A stretch of DNA of 64,000 nt from CBDFGS01 sp965247255 (GCA_965247255.1 CBDFGS010000013.1:930001-994000); one strand, 5' to 3'; shown: positions 22,078-30,844, numbered from the stretch's first letter. Translations and numbers: made by a program. Notes: generated by a model from the letters alone, not told the origin.

Positions 22078-24369
22078 CTAGTCTCCACCGGCCGCGCCGG
22101 TCGCGACGCTGACCGTGGCCGGGCGACCTGCCTCGTGAGAGTTCCCTTCCCCAACGCTAACCTTCGGGAGCCATTCGAGCCAGCTCGGCAGGTACCAGTT
22201 CCAGTCCCCCAGGAGCTTCATTGTGGCTGGCAGCAGCACCGAACGGATAACGGTGGCGTCGATGAGCACCGCGACCCCAAGCCCAAGTCCGAACTGCTGA
22301 AGCCCGACGATCCTCCCCATGGCGAACGCGCCGAACACGCCGACCATAATGGCTGCCGCGCTGGTAATCTGTCCCGCCGTCACAGTGATTCCAACCGATA
22401 CGGAGTCCGAGTTGCTGTGGCCTTCGTCATAAGCCTCTTTAATCCGGCTCAGTAGCAGCATGTGGTAGTCCATCGACAGCCCGAACAGGATGCCGAAGAG
22501 GAACAGGGGCAGCCACGCCATGATCATCCCGGTGGCCTCGGAGCCTAATAAGCCGATCCCCCAGCCCCACTGGAACACCATTACCAGCACTCCATACGCC
22601 GCTCCTACCGAGAGGAGGTTGAGGAGAACGGCTTTGACCGGGATCACTATCGACCGGAACATGACAAGCAGTAGCAGGAAAGCAAGGCCCAGCACGAAGC
22701 CGAACACATAAGGCGCCGACCTGTACATGCTGTTCACGAAGTCCATACTTCCGGCGGTTGGGCCGGTGACGTACGCCTTGGCGGCCGTGCCGGCGAACGC
22801 CTCAGGGATGATCACGTTGCGAAGCTGCTCCACGGCATTCTGCGACTGCTCGTCTTCGAGGCCTCCGCTGAGCGGGACCTTCACGATGAGCAGGTCGCCA
22901 GCCTTGTTGATGCTCGTCTCGAATGGCTCCGCGTATGCATCGTCCCGCCCGACGCTATCGATCAACTTGGCTACCGCGGCCTGGACCTCCGCCGCGCGCA
23001 CGTCCACAGCGTCGACCACGACCTCGGCTGGATCGGTGAGGCCGACCGTGAAGTGCTCCTCGAGCAGCAGGTACGCCCGTTTGGCCTCGACAGCATCGGG
23101 AAGGCTGCTTGCACTCTGGATGAAGCCAAGGTTCAGAGTCGCCGCGGGGGCCGCCAGAGCGACAAGAGCAGCGGACGCCACTGTCGCGAAGACAGCCGGT
23201 CTGCCCAGGACTTTGCCGGCTATGGCGCCCCAGATACCACCTCGCTGGCTCCCGCCGTTCAGGAACGGGAGGCTGAGCCTGTTCACGTTGTCTCCCAGCA
23301 CCGAGAGAATGGCTGGCAACAGCGTCAACGAGCCGGCTAAGGTTATAAGCACCACGATGATGGCGGCAATCGACAACGAGATGAATATCGGGTTGTTGGT
23401 GATGATCAGTCCCGCCAGCGACACCACGACGGTGATGCCCGCGTAGAAGACCGCCCGGCCGGTCGTATTGCTGGCTACGGATATGGCGTCCAGCTTGGGT
23501 CTGCCGGCGGCTCGCTCAGTTCGAAACCGGCTGATTATGAACAAAGAGTAGTCGATCCCCACAGCCAGGCCCATAAGCAGGATCATCTCCTGGTACTCGG
23601 TCGCCAAGGCATAGCTCTGGCTGACCACGGCGGCAACCGCCATTGCACTGAAGATTGCCCCAACGGCCAGTACAAGGGGGATGATCGCCGCTACGACCGC
23701 GCGGAAGGCGATCAACAGGATGCCGAGCCCAAGCACCATCGTCACTAACAGGATGCGGGCGAAGTCCTCCTCGACCACCTCTTCGATCTGATTGTTGAGA
23801 TTGCCGGTCATCGCAATGCGGAAGCCGCCCCCCGCTTCGTTGGCGGACCTGACTGCAACGAGCGCGGCCTCGATGTTTCGCTCTGCGCTGTCCCCCCGTT
23901 TGATTCTGACCTGTGCCAGCACCGCGTGCCCGTCCCTCGAGGCCATCTCGGGGCTCTGCGTGTCGTAGTAGCTTGCAACGGTGGCTACTTCGGGAAGGTC
24001 TCTCAGCTCCTGCACGAGCTGCTCGACTCTCGAGCGAAACAGAGAGTCTTCCACATTGAGTGAGGTGTTGCTGACGATCAGTATTTCGGTGGGTCCTTTT
24101 TCCTTATCTTGCTCTGCAGGCTCGGACTCAGCACGGAACCGCTCGTCTATGAGTTCCGATGCCTTCTGAGAGTCACCGACACCGCCAGCGTTGCCGTCCA
24201 ATGTCTTCGTCTCGACGCTACTCAACACGTACATCGCCAGCGCAATCGTGACCACAGACGCGACTACTACCCACCAGCGGTGACGGGCACTCCACCTGGC
24301 GACCCGAGCGGTTGGAGATAGCTTCAGTTGCCTATCTGAAATATTCGAGTTCATACCTGTACTTGCCAA
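22078..24369 (-). CDS. MMPL/RND-family transporter
   Basis: A 763-aa integral membrane exporter of the MMPL (hydrophobe/amphiphile efflux-3) group, driven by the proton gradient. Topology is the duplicated RND pattern: one helix (WWVVVASVVTIALAMYVLSS), an external domain of about 150 residues, five clustered helices (residues about 205-370 with GLAVGIDYSLFIISRFRTER, the MMPL family GxDYxLF motif), then a helix, second external domain and final helix cluster containing FGLSMDYHMLLLSRIKE. TTG at 24369 is the start, with AAGGAG 6 bases upstream; an ATG at 24354 lacks a ribosome site. MMPL proteins move lipids or hydrophobic compounds. The 90-aa Cys-rich gene 30 bases upstream is very likely co-transcribed. 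Confidence 0.9.
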   Translation of the reverse strand: MASTGMNSNISDRQLKLSPTARVARWSARHRWWVVVASVVTIALAMYVLSSVETKTLDGNAGGVGDSQKASELIDERFRAESEPAEQDKEKGPTEILIVSNTSLNVEDSLFRSRVEQLVQELRDLPEVATVASYYDTQSPEMASRDGHAVLAQVRIKRGDSAERNIEAALVAVRSANEAGGGFRIAMTGNLNNQIEEVVEEDFARILLVTMVLGLGILLIAFRAVVAAIIPLVLAVGAIFSAMAVAAVVSQSYALATEYQEMILLMGLAVGIDYSLFIISRFRTERAAGRPKLDAISVASNTTGRAVFYAGITVVVSLAGLIITNNPIFISLSIAAIIVVLITLAGSLTLLPAILSVLGDNVNRLSLPFLNGGSQRGGIWGAIAGKVLGRPAVFATVASAALVALAAPAATLNLGFIQSASSLPDAVEAKRAYLLLEEHFTVGLTDPAEVVVDAVDVRAAEVQAAVAKLIDSVGRDDAYAEPFETSINKAGDLLIVKVPLSGGLEDEQSQNAVEQLRNVIIPEAFAGTAAKAYVTGPTAGSMDFVNSMYRSAPYVFGFVLGLAFLLLLVMFRSIVIPVKAVLLNLLSVGAAYGVLVMVFQWGWGIGLLGSEATGMIMAWLPLFLFGILFGLSMDYHMLLLSRIKEAYDEGHSNSDSVSVGITVTAGQITSAAAIMVGVFGAFAMGRIVGLQQFGLGLGVAVLIDATVIRSVLLPATMKLLGDWNWYLPSWLEWLPKVSVGEGNSHEAGRPATVSVATGAAGGD

Positions 24370-24399
24370 TTAACGCTCCTTTCGGTCTGATTAGTGCCT

Positions 24400-24672
24400 C
24401 TAACCTTGTGCGTGATATCTTTGCTCGCAGACGGCACACCGCTGGGCGCACGACTTGCAGCCGCAGTGGCTCCGCGCGGGAGTGAGACCGAAACCACCCT
24501 CCTCGAGCACGTCTCGCACGCCGGCCGCTAGAAGGTCTTTAGAAGCAAGGGGCGCCAATCTGTCCCTTAGCTCCGGCTTGATATACGACAGCTCCGTCGG
24601 CGCGTCCTCAGCCGGCGTAGTAGTCCGGGGATACGAGCTGGCTGTGCCGGGCTCCGTCACCGTGATCGCCAT
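24400..24672 (-). CDS. 90-aa protein with a C-terminal cysteine cluster, upstream of the MMPL exporter
   Basis: Family not recognised. ATG 24672 has a strong AAGGAG. The first 65 residues are soluble and helical (TELSYIKPELRDRLAPLASKDLLAAGVRDVLEEGG), then the C-terminus packs five cysteines and a histidine in HCGCKSCAQRCAVC followed by EQRYHAQG. This may be a metal or Fe-S site, or a small redox protein. The leader-plus-Cys-core layout next to an exporter also resembles a peptide precursor, but no modification enzyme is present here. The gene ends 30 bases before the MMPL start, so the two are probably one operon. Confidence 0.7.
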   Translation of the reverse strand: MAITVTEPGTASSYPRTTTPAEDAPTELSYIKPELRDRLAPLASKDLLAAGVRDVLEEGGFGLTPARSHCGCKSCAQRCAVCEQRYHAQG

Positions 24673-24867
24673 GGCCCTTCTCCTTCCGTCTTAAATGCCG
24701 TGCTTTCCCGTGTCTTTCGCCTGGTTCGCCGTCGATTATGGTCGCCTGGCTGCCTCTTCCACATCGGCAAAGCTGACGAAATCGCGTCGGCGCAAGGTTC
24801 TACCGCCCGGTCAACCGTTCTGACTACGCCAGGGTCATCCGGAAGTATGAGCATGTGCGGGCGTCCC

Positions 24868-24899
24868 CCATATGGGGGATGCCGTCATCCCCCATATGG
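24868..24899. terminator. Perfect 14-bp inverted repeat upstream of the betaine-binding gene
   Basis: CCATATGGGGGATG, loop CCGT, then CATCCCCCATATGG. It lies 112 bases before ATG 25011, with no T-run, in a 338-base gap otherwise empty of recognised features. It may be a terminator, an operator for a dimeric regulator, or a repeat end; a further CCCCCAATTG copy of part of the unit follows at about 24913. Confidence 0.4.
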
Positions 24900-25010
24900 C
24901 CGATATTGGCCTCCCCCAATTGACCGATGTCCGCCTAGTCCGATAGTATGAGCCGCGAGCAACTTCAGCCCCCGGCGGGATGGGCTCCTTCATATACTGC
25001 TGCACGGCGT

Positions 25011-26066
25011 ATGACTTCATCCGACACCACTGCCAAGCACCCGAAACGCGGCGTCTACCTGGTGATATCCGCGTTTCTCGCCTTGGCCGTGTTGGGGACC
25101 GCGTGCGCTGAGGGTGAAAGCGACGCCGAGAAGCCGGTCATCCGCCTCCACGATATTCAGAGCGAGTCTCAGTGGCTCAACAACGCAATCGCCAAATTCA
25201 TCATAGAAGAGGGCTATGGATACCCGGTCGAGACAGTGGTAGAGAGCACGCCGCAGATGCAGGATGCTCTCCGTAACGGCGAGATAGACGTCAACCTGGA
25301 GGGGTGGCAGCAAAACATCCTTAAGTGGTACGAGGAAGCGATCGCGGCGAAAGACATACTCAACCTGGGCGCGATCTACGAAGCTAGCTCACAGGTCTTC
25401 GTGATTCCGGCATGGGTTGCCGAGACCTACGAAATAAGTACAGTTTCCGACATGAAGGACCACTGGAAGCTGTTCACCGACCCCAACGACTCATCCAAAG
25501 GCGTCTTCTATAACTGCATCGCCGGGTGGGAATGCGCCAACATCAATAGGGCCAAGCTGGGCGCCTACGGGCTCAGCGAGTACTACAACGCGGTCTCACC
25601 GGCCTCGTCGGCAGCGCTGGACTCGGCGTTGACCGAGCCGCAGAAGGCGCGTAAGCCGGTTTTTGGATACTACTGGACGCCGGCGGCGCTGATGGTGTCC
25701 TACGACTGGCACGTGCTGCAGGAGCCGCCATACGGCGAGGATTGCTGGCGGCAGGTGTTACTCGCGGCAGGCGGCGACGGCGCGACGACGCCCACGCAGG
25801 GGTGCGCCTACGAGTCTATTCCCATCGATAAGCTGGCAAATGCGGGGCTACGTGACAAGGCGCCGGATGTGTTCGCCATGATAGACAAGATGGTAGTCGG
25901 GCTAGACCCGCTCAATTCGACGGTAGCCTGGGCTATTCAGAACTCCGTCGAGGACTGGGACCAGGCTGCCTTACACTATCTGAGGACCTACGATGCTCGG
26001 TGGCGGACATGGGTCACCCCGGACGCCTATGATAAGATCGATGCGGCCCTACAGAAGGGCCTCTAG
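25011..26066 (+). CDS. Glycine-betaine/choline-type ABC transporter substrate-binding lipoprotein
   Basis: A 351-aa periplasmic-type binding protein of the OpuAC/ProX group. After the signal sequence (YLVISAFLALAVLGTAC) the mature part begins VIRLHDIQSESQWLNNAIAKFI. It continues with TPQMQDALRNGEIDVNLEGW and QVFVIPAWVAETYEIS, and ends with AVSPASSAALDSALTEPQKARKPVFGYYWTPAALMVSYDW. Tryptophan-rich positions suit a cation-pi cage for a quaternary ammonium ligand. No permease or ATPase gene is next to it, so the rest of the transporter is elsewhere or the protein serves as a receptor. ATG 25011 is preferred because an upstream ATG at 24948 only adds 21 residues before the signal. Osmoprotection is inferred from the family. 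Confidence 0.85.
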   Translation: MTSSDTTAKHPKRGVYLVISAFLALAVLGTACAEGESDAEKPVIRLHDIQSESQWLNNAIAKFIIEEGYGYPVETVVESTPQMQDALRNGEIDVNLEGWQQNILKWYEEAIAAKDILNLGAIYEASSQVFVIPAWVAETYEISTVSDMKDHWKLFTDPNDSSKGVFYNCIAGWECANINRAKLGAYGLSEYYNAVSPASSAALDSALTEPQKARKPVFGYYWTPAALMVSYDWHVLQEPPYGEDCWRQVLLAAGGDGATTPTQGCAYESIPIDKLANAGLRDKAPDVFAMIDKMVVGLDPLNSTVAWAIQNSVEDWDQAALHYLRTYDARWRTWVTPDAYDKIDAALQKGL

Positions 26067-26170
26067 GTACGGCGCCACCGAGTCTGTCGGCAGTCCATAG
26101 CTCGCTACGTTAGCCTGACAGCCTGCGGTCGAACCCATACCGTACGATCTAGAGCTGTGGTGCCCCGCTC

Positions 26171-26734
26171 ATGAATCGTATCCCTGTGCCAACAGCGAAG
26201 AGCCTTCTGGTCGCAACGGCGTTCGGAGCCGCGGCACTGGCTATCGTCATGGCAGGTATAACGCTCCCCATTCCTGGCACCGGCGTCGTCACTGATCCGC
26301 GCGAAATCTTTACGACGACGGGCGCGGCCTTCACGGGTCCATTCGGGGGCATACTGATCGGGATCCTCGCCGGGGTCCGCGAGCCGGGCGGCATCGCGCT
26401 CGCGTCTCTCTTGGCCCACATCTCCGCCGGGCTGTGGATGGGCTTGTCGTACAAGAAGCTTGTCCATGAACGCACCCAGATGCCGATCAGCGTCATTGCG
26501 TGGGCTGCCCTCGTCCTTGCGTACTATTACGTATTCGCCATTCCGGGATTCGTCATCGGCCAGGCCCTTTTCTATCCGGAGGGGTACGCTGAGGCCTACG
26601 GAGAAGGGACCTCGCTGATTCGGGCGTACGGCGATCTCGCCAGTGGTGTCGTGCCAGAGGCCATCTTAACCACCTTGGTTACCACGCTGGTATATCTAGC
26701 ACTACCGCGAAGGCACCGCCGGCCGCTTTGGTAG
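26171..26734 (+). CDS. Multi-pass membrane protein, ECF S-component/LytS-5TM-like
   Basis: A 187-aa integral membrane protein with about five helices: a first one (LLVATAFGAAALAIVMAGITLPIP), then TTTGAAFTGPFGGILIGILAGV, which matches the GAxFTGPxGGxxxGxxAG segment of LytS-5TM and S-component-like proteins. Helices at ASLLAHISAGLWMGL, ISVIAWAALVLAYYYVFAIPGFVIG and AILTTLVTTLVYLAL follow. Function is unknown; proteins of this shape bind small molecules or sense ligands. It lies 56 bases before the histidine kinase gene and downstream of a betaine-binding protein, so it could be the membrane sensor part of that signalling module. This is inference. Confidence 0.65.
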   Translation: MNRIPVPTAKSLLVATAFGAAALAIVMAGITLPIPGTGVVTDPREIFTTTGAAFTGPFGGILIGILAGVREPGGIALASLLAHISAGLWMGLSYKKLVHERTQMPISVIAWAALVLAYYYVFAIPGFVIGQALFYPEGYAEAYGEGTSLIRAYGDLASGVVPEAILTTLVTTLVYLALPRRHRRPLW

Positions 26735-26790
26735 GGGCGGCGAACGAACGGCCAAGCTGGACGCGCGGGTCGCATACGGTGTGATTGGCT

Positions 26791-28518
26791 ATGGTAAGAA
26801 ACTCCCTGGTCTGGAAGCTGACTATCTGGTTCCTGCTCCTTTCCCTGCTTCCCATAGGGGTGATCGTGCTCTTCGTTCGCCAGGATGTATCGGAGGAGTT
26901 GACCAACCTTGCCAAGGTGGACACCAGCAGCCAGGTCGCGTTGCTGGCCAAAGAGATATCGTCTTCCATCGACGAGCGGCGGGTCCAAGAGGCAGTCTCA
27001 GCCGCGACAGACTCGACACAAGTCGCTTTCCTCGTTGGGGAGGATGGAAGATACGTCGCCCATGGCGATGAAAGCAAACTGGATGGCGCGATATCGGACC
27101 ACTTCACAGATGAAGTAGCCCGGCGGGTCCTGAGTGACAGCGTGGGCGTGGTTATCGAGGAGGGCACGGGACGCCTGGTCGGATTCTCATCGGTGCCAAC
27201 GGCTTTCACCAAGGCGGTCGTGGCCGTCGACCAATCTGTCGTATCCGCGCCCATGCTCAGGATCGAGAGAGCCGCGCTCGTTCAGCTCGCGGTCAGCCTC
27301 CTCGTGATCGACGTGGCCATCGGCGTGGCAATCTGGATCGTGTTCAGGCCGATCCGGCGGCTGACGTCAGCGGCGGAAGCCGTCGGCGCAGGCAACCTGG
27401 ACGTTCGGATCGACGGCGCGGAGATGGAGGGCGAGCTAGAGGTCCTCACCAACGCCTTCAACGAGATGACACGAAGGGTACAAGGCGCATATGAGGACCT
27501 GGAGCACATGGTGGCCGAAAGGACTCGAGAACTGCGGGAGAGCGAAGAGCGCCTTCGCACCGTGGTGACCTCCGCCCCCGTGGTGTTGTTCGCCATCGAC
27601 CGCACCGGCGTTTTCACCTTGTCGGAAGGCCAGGGGCTTGAAGCTCTGGGCCTTAGCCCGGGCGAGGTCGTCGGCAAATCGGCGTTCGAGATGTATAGCG
27701 ACGTTCCCCGCGTCGTACAAGACCTACATCGGGCCCTGGGCGGCGAGACGTTCACCTCTACAGTCGAGGTGGCGGAGCTCACTTTCGAGTCCTACTACTC
27801 GCCCGTGCAAAACGACTCCGGCGACGTAATCGGACTCATTGGTGTCTCTACGGACATCACCGAGCGCCAACAAGGCGAGCAGACCATGCGTGATATCGCC
27901 GTGCTGGAGGAGCGGAATCGCGTGGCCCGCGAGATCCATGACACTCTGGCGCAAGGTTTCACCGGCATCGTGCTGCAGCTTGAAGCTGCGGAGGACGCTC
28001 TAGACGGGACTCATGCCGACGTCGAGGCTCATCTCTCCCGGGCGAAGGGACTGGCCCGGGAGAGCCTCCAAGAGGCCAGGAGGTCCGTTTGGAACCTGCT
28101 CCCAAAATCGCTAGAGGATAAGTCCCTCGAGGAAGCACTCGAGCAGGAGGTCGCAAGCTGGGCGGAAGGGGGCGGGGAGAAAGCCGTTTTCGAGCTGTCG
28201 GGAAAGCGGTGGGAGCTCCCATCCGAGATTCAGACCGCCCTGCTGCGCATCTGCCAGGAGTCGCTCACCAACGTGCGGCGCCACGCGAAAGCCACTCACG
28301 TGAGAGTAAGCTTGACCCTGTCCGCGGAGTCAGCCCGCCTCATGGTTGAAGACGACGGCCAAGGGTTCGACCTTGAGGACGCGCCCGACCAGCGCGAGGA
28401 TGGCGGTTTCGGAATGGCTGGTATGGAGCAGCGAGCCCGGCTTTTGGGAGGCGTCTTGACAGTAAGCACCAGCAAGGGCGGCGGGTGCCTGGTTGAAGTG
28501 AACATACCGCTCGTGTAG
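26791..28518 (+). CDS. NarL-type sensor histidine kinase (HAMP-PAS-HisKA_3-HATPase)
   Basis: A 575-aa membrane kinase. A first helix (LTIWFLLLSLLPIGVIVLF) and a second around residues 155-175 bracket an extracellular Cache-like domain of about 130 residues. HAMP (FRPIRRLTSAAEAVGAGNLDVRIDG), a PAS domain (VVTSAPVVLFAIDRTG to VSTDITERQQ), and HisKA_3 with the phosphoacceptor His in REIHDTLAQGFTGIV at about residue 385 follow. The ATPase shows an N-box QESLTNVRRHAKATHV and a G-box VEDDGQGFDLED. Such kinases pair with NarL/FixJ regulators, and one lies 38 bases downstream. ATG 26791 is favoured over TTG 26785. The adjacent membrane and betaine-binding proteins suggest extracellular solute sensing. 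Confidence 0.93.
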   Translation: MVRNSLVWKLTIWFLLLSLLPIGVIVLFVRQDVSEELTNLAKVDTSSQVALLAKEISSSIDERRVQEAVSAATDSTQVAFLVGEDGRYVAHGDESKLDGAISDHFTDEVARRVLSDSVGVVIEEGTGRLVGFSSVPTAFTKAVVAVDQSVVSAPMLRIERAALVQLAVSLLVIDVAIGVAIWIVFRPIRRLTSAAEAVGAGNLDVRIDGAEMEGELEVLTNAFNEMTRRVQGAYEDLEHMVAERTRELRESEERLRTVVTSAPVVLFAIDRTGVFTLSEGQGLEALGLSPGEVVGKSAFEMYSDVPRVVQDLHRALGGETFTSTVEVAELTFESYYSPVQNDSGDVIGLIGVSTDITERQQGEQTMRDIAVLEERNRVAREIHDTLAQGFTGIVLQLEAAEDALDGTHADVEAHLSRAKGLARESLQEARRSVWNLLPKSLEDKSLEEALEQEVASWAEGGGEKAVFELSGKRWELPSEIQTALLRICQESLTNVRRHAKATHVRVSLTLSAESARLMVEDDGQGFDLEDAPDQREDGGFGMAGMEQRARLLGGVLTVSTSKGGGCLVEVNIPLV

Positions 28519-28555
28519 CCCGGCCGCAGGTGAATATCTGGGAGGGGATGATTGC

Positions 28556-29200
28556 ATGGATGGAATAAAAATCCTGATAGTAGACGATCACACAGTGGTC
28601 CGCGACGGCCTTAAGGCGATGCTCGAACGACAGGAAGACTTCAGAGTGGCGGGCGAGGCCAAGAACGGTCTCGAGGCTGTCGACTACGCGAAGTCCCTGG
28701 AGCCGGACGTAGTCCTGATGGACCTTCGGATGCCCGAGCTCGACGGTGTAGAGGCCATGCGCCGAATCCGCTCTCAAGATCCCGATATCAAGTTCATCGT
28801 CCTTACCACTTTCGACACCGACGAGTACATCTTCGACGCCATCGAAGCCGGGGCAAAGGGCTACCTGATGAAGGATGCCTCCCGAGAGGAGCTCTTCAAG
28901 GCCATACGCGCTGTCCATCGAGGCGACTCACTAATAGAGCCCGGTGTGGCCACGAAGGTGTTGAACCGGTTCGCCGAGCTCTCTCAGCGGGCCCCCCCGG
29001 CAGAGGGGCTCTCCGAGCGAGAGCTGCAGGTCCTCGGTCTGATGGCGAAAGGCGCTGGGAACAAAGGCATCGCCGCAGACCTATCCATCAGTGAGAGCAC
29101 CGTGAAGACTCATGTAGCCAACATCTTCCAGAAACTAGACGTCGGCGGCAGGACCGACGCTGTAACCAAGGCCATTCGAGAGGGGATCATCAAAGTGTAG
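28556..29200 (+). CDS. NarL/FixJ-family response regulator
   Basis: A 214-aa two-domain regulator. The receiver domain has the acidic pocket IVDDH and the phosphoacceptor Asp in VVLMDLRMPELDG (about residue 54), conserved Thr in VLTTFDTDEY and Lys in KGYLMKDAS. The C-terminal LuxR-type helix-turn-helix is LSERELQVLGLMAKGAGNKGIAADLSISESTVKTHVANIFQKLDV. ATG 28556 has GGGAGGGG upstream. Together with the kinase ending 37 bases before, it forms a two-component system. Targets are unknown. A terminator follows at 29232. Confidence 0.95.
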   Translation: MDGIKILIVDDHTVVRDGLKAMLERQEDFRVAGEAKNGLEAVDYAKSLEPDVVLMDLRMPELDGVEAMRRIRSQDPDIKFIVLTTFDTDEYIFDAIEAGAKGYLMKDASREELFKAIRAVHRGDSLIEPGVATKVLNRFAELSQRAPPAEGLSERELQVLGLMAKGAGNKGIAADLSISESTVKTHVANIFQKLDVGGRTDAVTKAIREGIIKV

Positions 29201-29231
29201 GCGTCCGTTAGTACTACGCCCCTCTCAGCAG

Positions 29232-29260
29232 AAAGGCTGACCAAGTGGTCGGCCTTTTTG
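29232..29260 (+). terminator. Intrinsic terminator of the two-component operon
   Basis: AAAGGCTGACC, short loop AAGT, GGTCGGCCTTT then TTT. One G-U pair; the T-run makes it a classical terminator 30 bases after the regulator stop. Confidence 0.8.
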
Positions 29261-29379
29261 CTTCCTACAATCAGCGCTTCGCAGGATTACGTTCGTGCTC
29301 TCCGGGTCTAGCATGGCACCCAAGGTAAATCTTCCGCACTCAGGCCGACGAGGCCGAAAGAATACTTGGGAGGCCGAGA

Positions 29380-29595
29380 ATGATCTGGTACAAATCGTGT
29401 CCTCGATGCACCTCCGGCGACCTCACGCTCGACGAAGACGGCGACAAGCTCTGCCTTCAGTGCGTGTATATCGAAGTCTCGGTCAGGCAGCACACCCTCA
29501 CGTCCAGGGTCTTAATTTCCCGAGGCATCGGCGCAGACGGAGCCCGGTCACGGACCGGCGGCGCCTCACGCCGCAGGGCCGTTGTAGCCGTCTAG
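29380..29595 (+). CDS. Small zinc-ribbon protein
   Basis: A 71-aa protein with CPRCTSGDLTLDEDGDKLCLQCVYIEV near the N-terminus, a compact four-cysteine zinc ribbon (C-x2-C ... C-x2-C). The C-terminal 40 residues are basic and Arg-rich. ATG 29380 has GGAGG 6 bases upstream, which supports translation. It resembles the small C4 ribbons seen in many Chloroflexota genomes; role unknown. It precedes the VTT-domain gene by 22 bases and may be co-transcribed with it. Confidence 0.7.
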   Translation: MIWYKSCPRCTSGDLTLDEDGDKLCLQCVYIEVSVRQHTLTSRVLISRGIGADGARSRTGGASRRRAVVAV

Positions 29596-29617
29596 CCAAG
29601 AGCAGAGTCAACATCCT

Positions 29618-30259
29618 ATGGGCACCGCTATCGCCGCGAGCAGTTCACTTTCACCGCCCCGCCTGAGCGTCAAGCTGAGCGAAGCGGCGCGGTGGACGTC
29701 CGCTGCGCAGGACCGCTTGAGCGGGCTCTCCACCCGTCAACGGGTGTTCGCCGCCACCGGCCTGGCCGGGACCATCCTGGCGTTCTCGGCGATGTCGACC
29801 GGCCCCCAGACCACAGGCTACCTCGGCGTTTTTGTATTCAGCGCACTTGCGAACGCAGTGCTGTTCCTTCCGTCGGCCAGAGGGGCCATCATGCTGGCGG
29901 CGGCCATGGTCTTGAACCCGCTAGCCGTCGCCATCCTTGCGGGCGCCGGCGGGGCCATCGGAGAGCTCACCGGATACGCCCTAGGACGTTCGTCCCGACA
30001 CGTGCTCGGGCCCGCAAAGGTCCCGGCTTGGCTCAGCACTCGCACCGAGCGCCATATAGGAGGCACAATATTGGCGGCCTCCATCATCCCAAATCCCTTT
30101 GTGGATGCCGTCGGGATCGTAGCTGGGAGGCTGCGGTACCCGGTCCCCCTCTTCCTGGCCTATTCCATCGTCGGCAAGGTCGCCCAATCTATCGTGCTGG
30201 TGTACCTCGCGCTGTGGAACCTATCTCTCTTCGGCTCATGGCTGAACCTCGGACTCTAG
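29618..30259 (+). CDS. VTT-domain (DedA/TMEM41-like) membrane protein
   Basis: A 213-aa membrane protein with six or so helices. After a soluble N-terminus, helix 1 is VFAATGLAGTILAF. The segment IMLAAAMVLNPLAVAILAGAGGAIGELTGYALGRSSR includes the conserved GAxxGExxGYxxGR of the VTT (SNARE-associated) domain, and ASIIPNPFVDAVGIVAGRLRYP and the final helix follow. VTT proteins are linked to lipid scrambling or small-molecule transport; the role here is unknown. Confidence 0.75.
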   Translation: MGTAIAASSSLSPPRLSVKLSEAARWTSAAQDRLSGLSTRQRVFAATGLAGTILAFSAMSTGPQTTGYLGVFVFSALANAVLFLPSARGAIMLAAAMVLNPLAVAILAGAGGAIGELTGYALGRSSRHVLGPAKVPAWLSTRTERHIGGTILAASIIPNPFVDAVGIVAGRLRYPVPLFLAYSIVGKVAQSIVLVYLALWNLSLFGSWLNLGL

Positions 30260-30373
30260 GCCCACCTTGTCTCCCTACGTGAGCTATCCAGTGCATTCTA
30301 CTTGTGGACAACCCCAACCGAGAGACCCCTATCGCCGCAGCGATCAAGTCCTTCGAGCTACCTGAATAACACC

Positions 30374-30526
30374 ATGCCAAGCGCCCTTTTTATACTATCA
30401 GCAACATCGATAGGCGGCGGCTTCGTCGTATACCGGCAGAGCACGCGCGTTGGTTGGAAGGCGCTGGGACTAAGCGCGGTCGTCCTCGGAATTGGGGTAC
30501 TGCTCTTGCTGGCGCCGCTTTCGTAG
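30374..30526 (+). CDS. Possible 50-aa two-helix membrane protein
   Basis: From ATG 30374 the peptide has two hydrophobic stretches, ALFILSATSIGGGFVVY and ALGLSAVVLGIGVLLLLAPLS, separated by a basic turn. No strong ribosome site precedes it and no family is recognised. An upstream in-frame ATG at 30302 would add an unlikely Pro-rich lead. It might be a small membrane protein; the call is tentative. Confidence 0.35.
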   Translation: MPSALFILSATSIGGGFVVYRQSTRVGWKALGLSAVVLGIGVLLLLAPLS

Positions 30527-30626
30527 AAGAACCTCCAAACGGCGCGTCGACCTCAGTTCGCTAGGGCGCAAGACGACTCCGAGCGGGTCGTCTCGCCTGC
30601 GGTCCACACCACCGTCAACGCGGCAT

Positions 30627-30662
30627 AAACAGGCCCCTCGCGAGATGTGAGGGGCCTGTTTT
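30627..30662. terminator. Intrinsic terminator between the small membrane gene and tRNA-Arg
   Basis: AAACAGGCCCCTC, loop, GAGGGGCCTGTTTT: 12-13 bp stem with a T-run on the plus strand and TTTA on the minus strand. It can terminate the tRNA transcript on the minus strand as well as the plus-strand genes. Confidence 0.8.
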
Positions 30663-30679
30663 ATCGTTCGCTGTGAGAG

Positions 30680-30752
30680 TACCCCTGGCGGGACTCGAAC
30701 CCACGACACACGGTTTAGGAAACCGTTGCTCTATCCTCTGAGCTACAGGGGC
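30680..30752 (-). tRNA. tRNA-Arg (anticodon CCT)
   Basis: On the minus strand the 73-nt cloverleaf starts GCCCCTGTAGCTCAGAGGAT. It has anticodon stem ACGGT/ACCGT around loop TTCCTAA (anticodon CCT, reading AGG), TGTCG variable part, GTGGG TTCGAAT CCCGC T-arm and acceptor CAGGGGT plus discriminator A. CCA is not encoded. The G1-U72 wobble is slightly unusual. Confidence 0.95.
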
Positions 30753-30844
30753 GGGAGTATCTGTTTAATTGCGACCTCAGGGCTTTTATTCTAGTCCATC
30801 GTGCGCGGCTAGCGCCACAGAGCATCAGCCCCACGCCCCGTATG

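Noticed and set aside
24400..24672. Clear RiPP precursor
   Set aside because: The Cys-rich C-terminus and exporter neighbour are suggestive, but no radical-SAM, LanB/M or protease gene is nearby. Kept only as a possibility.
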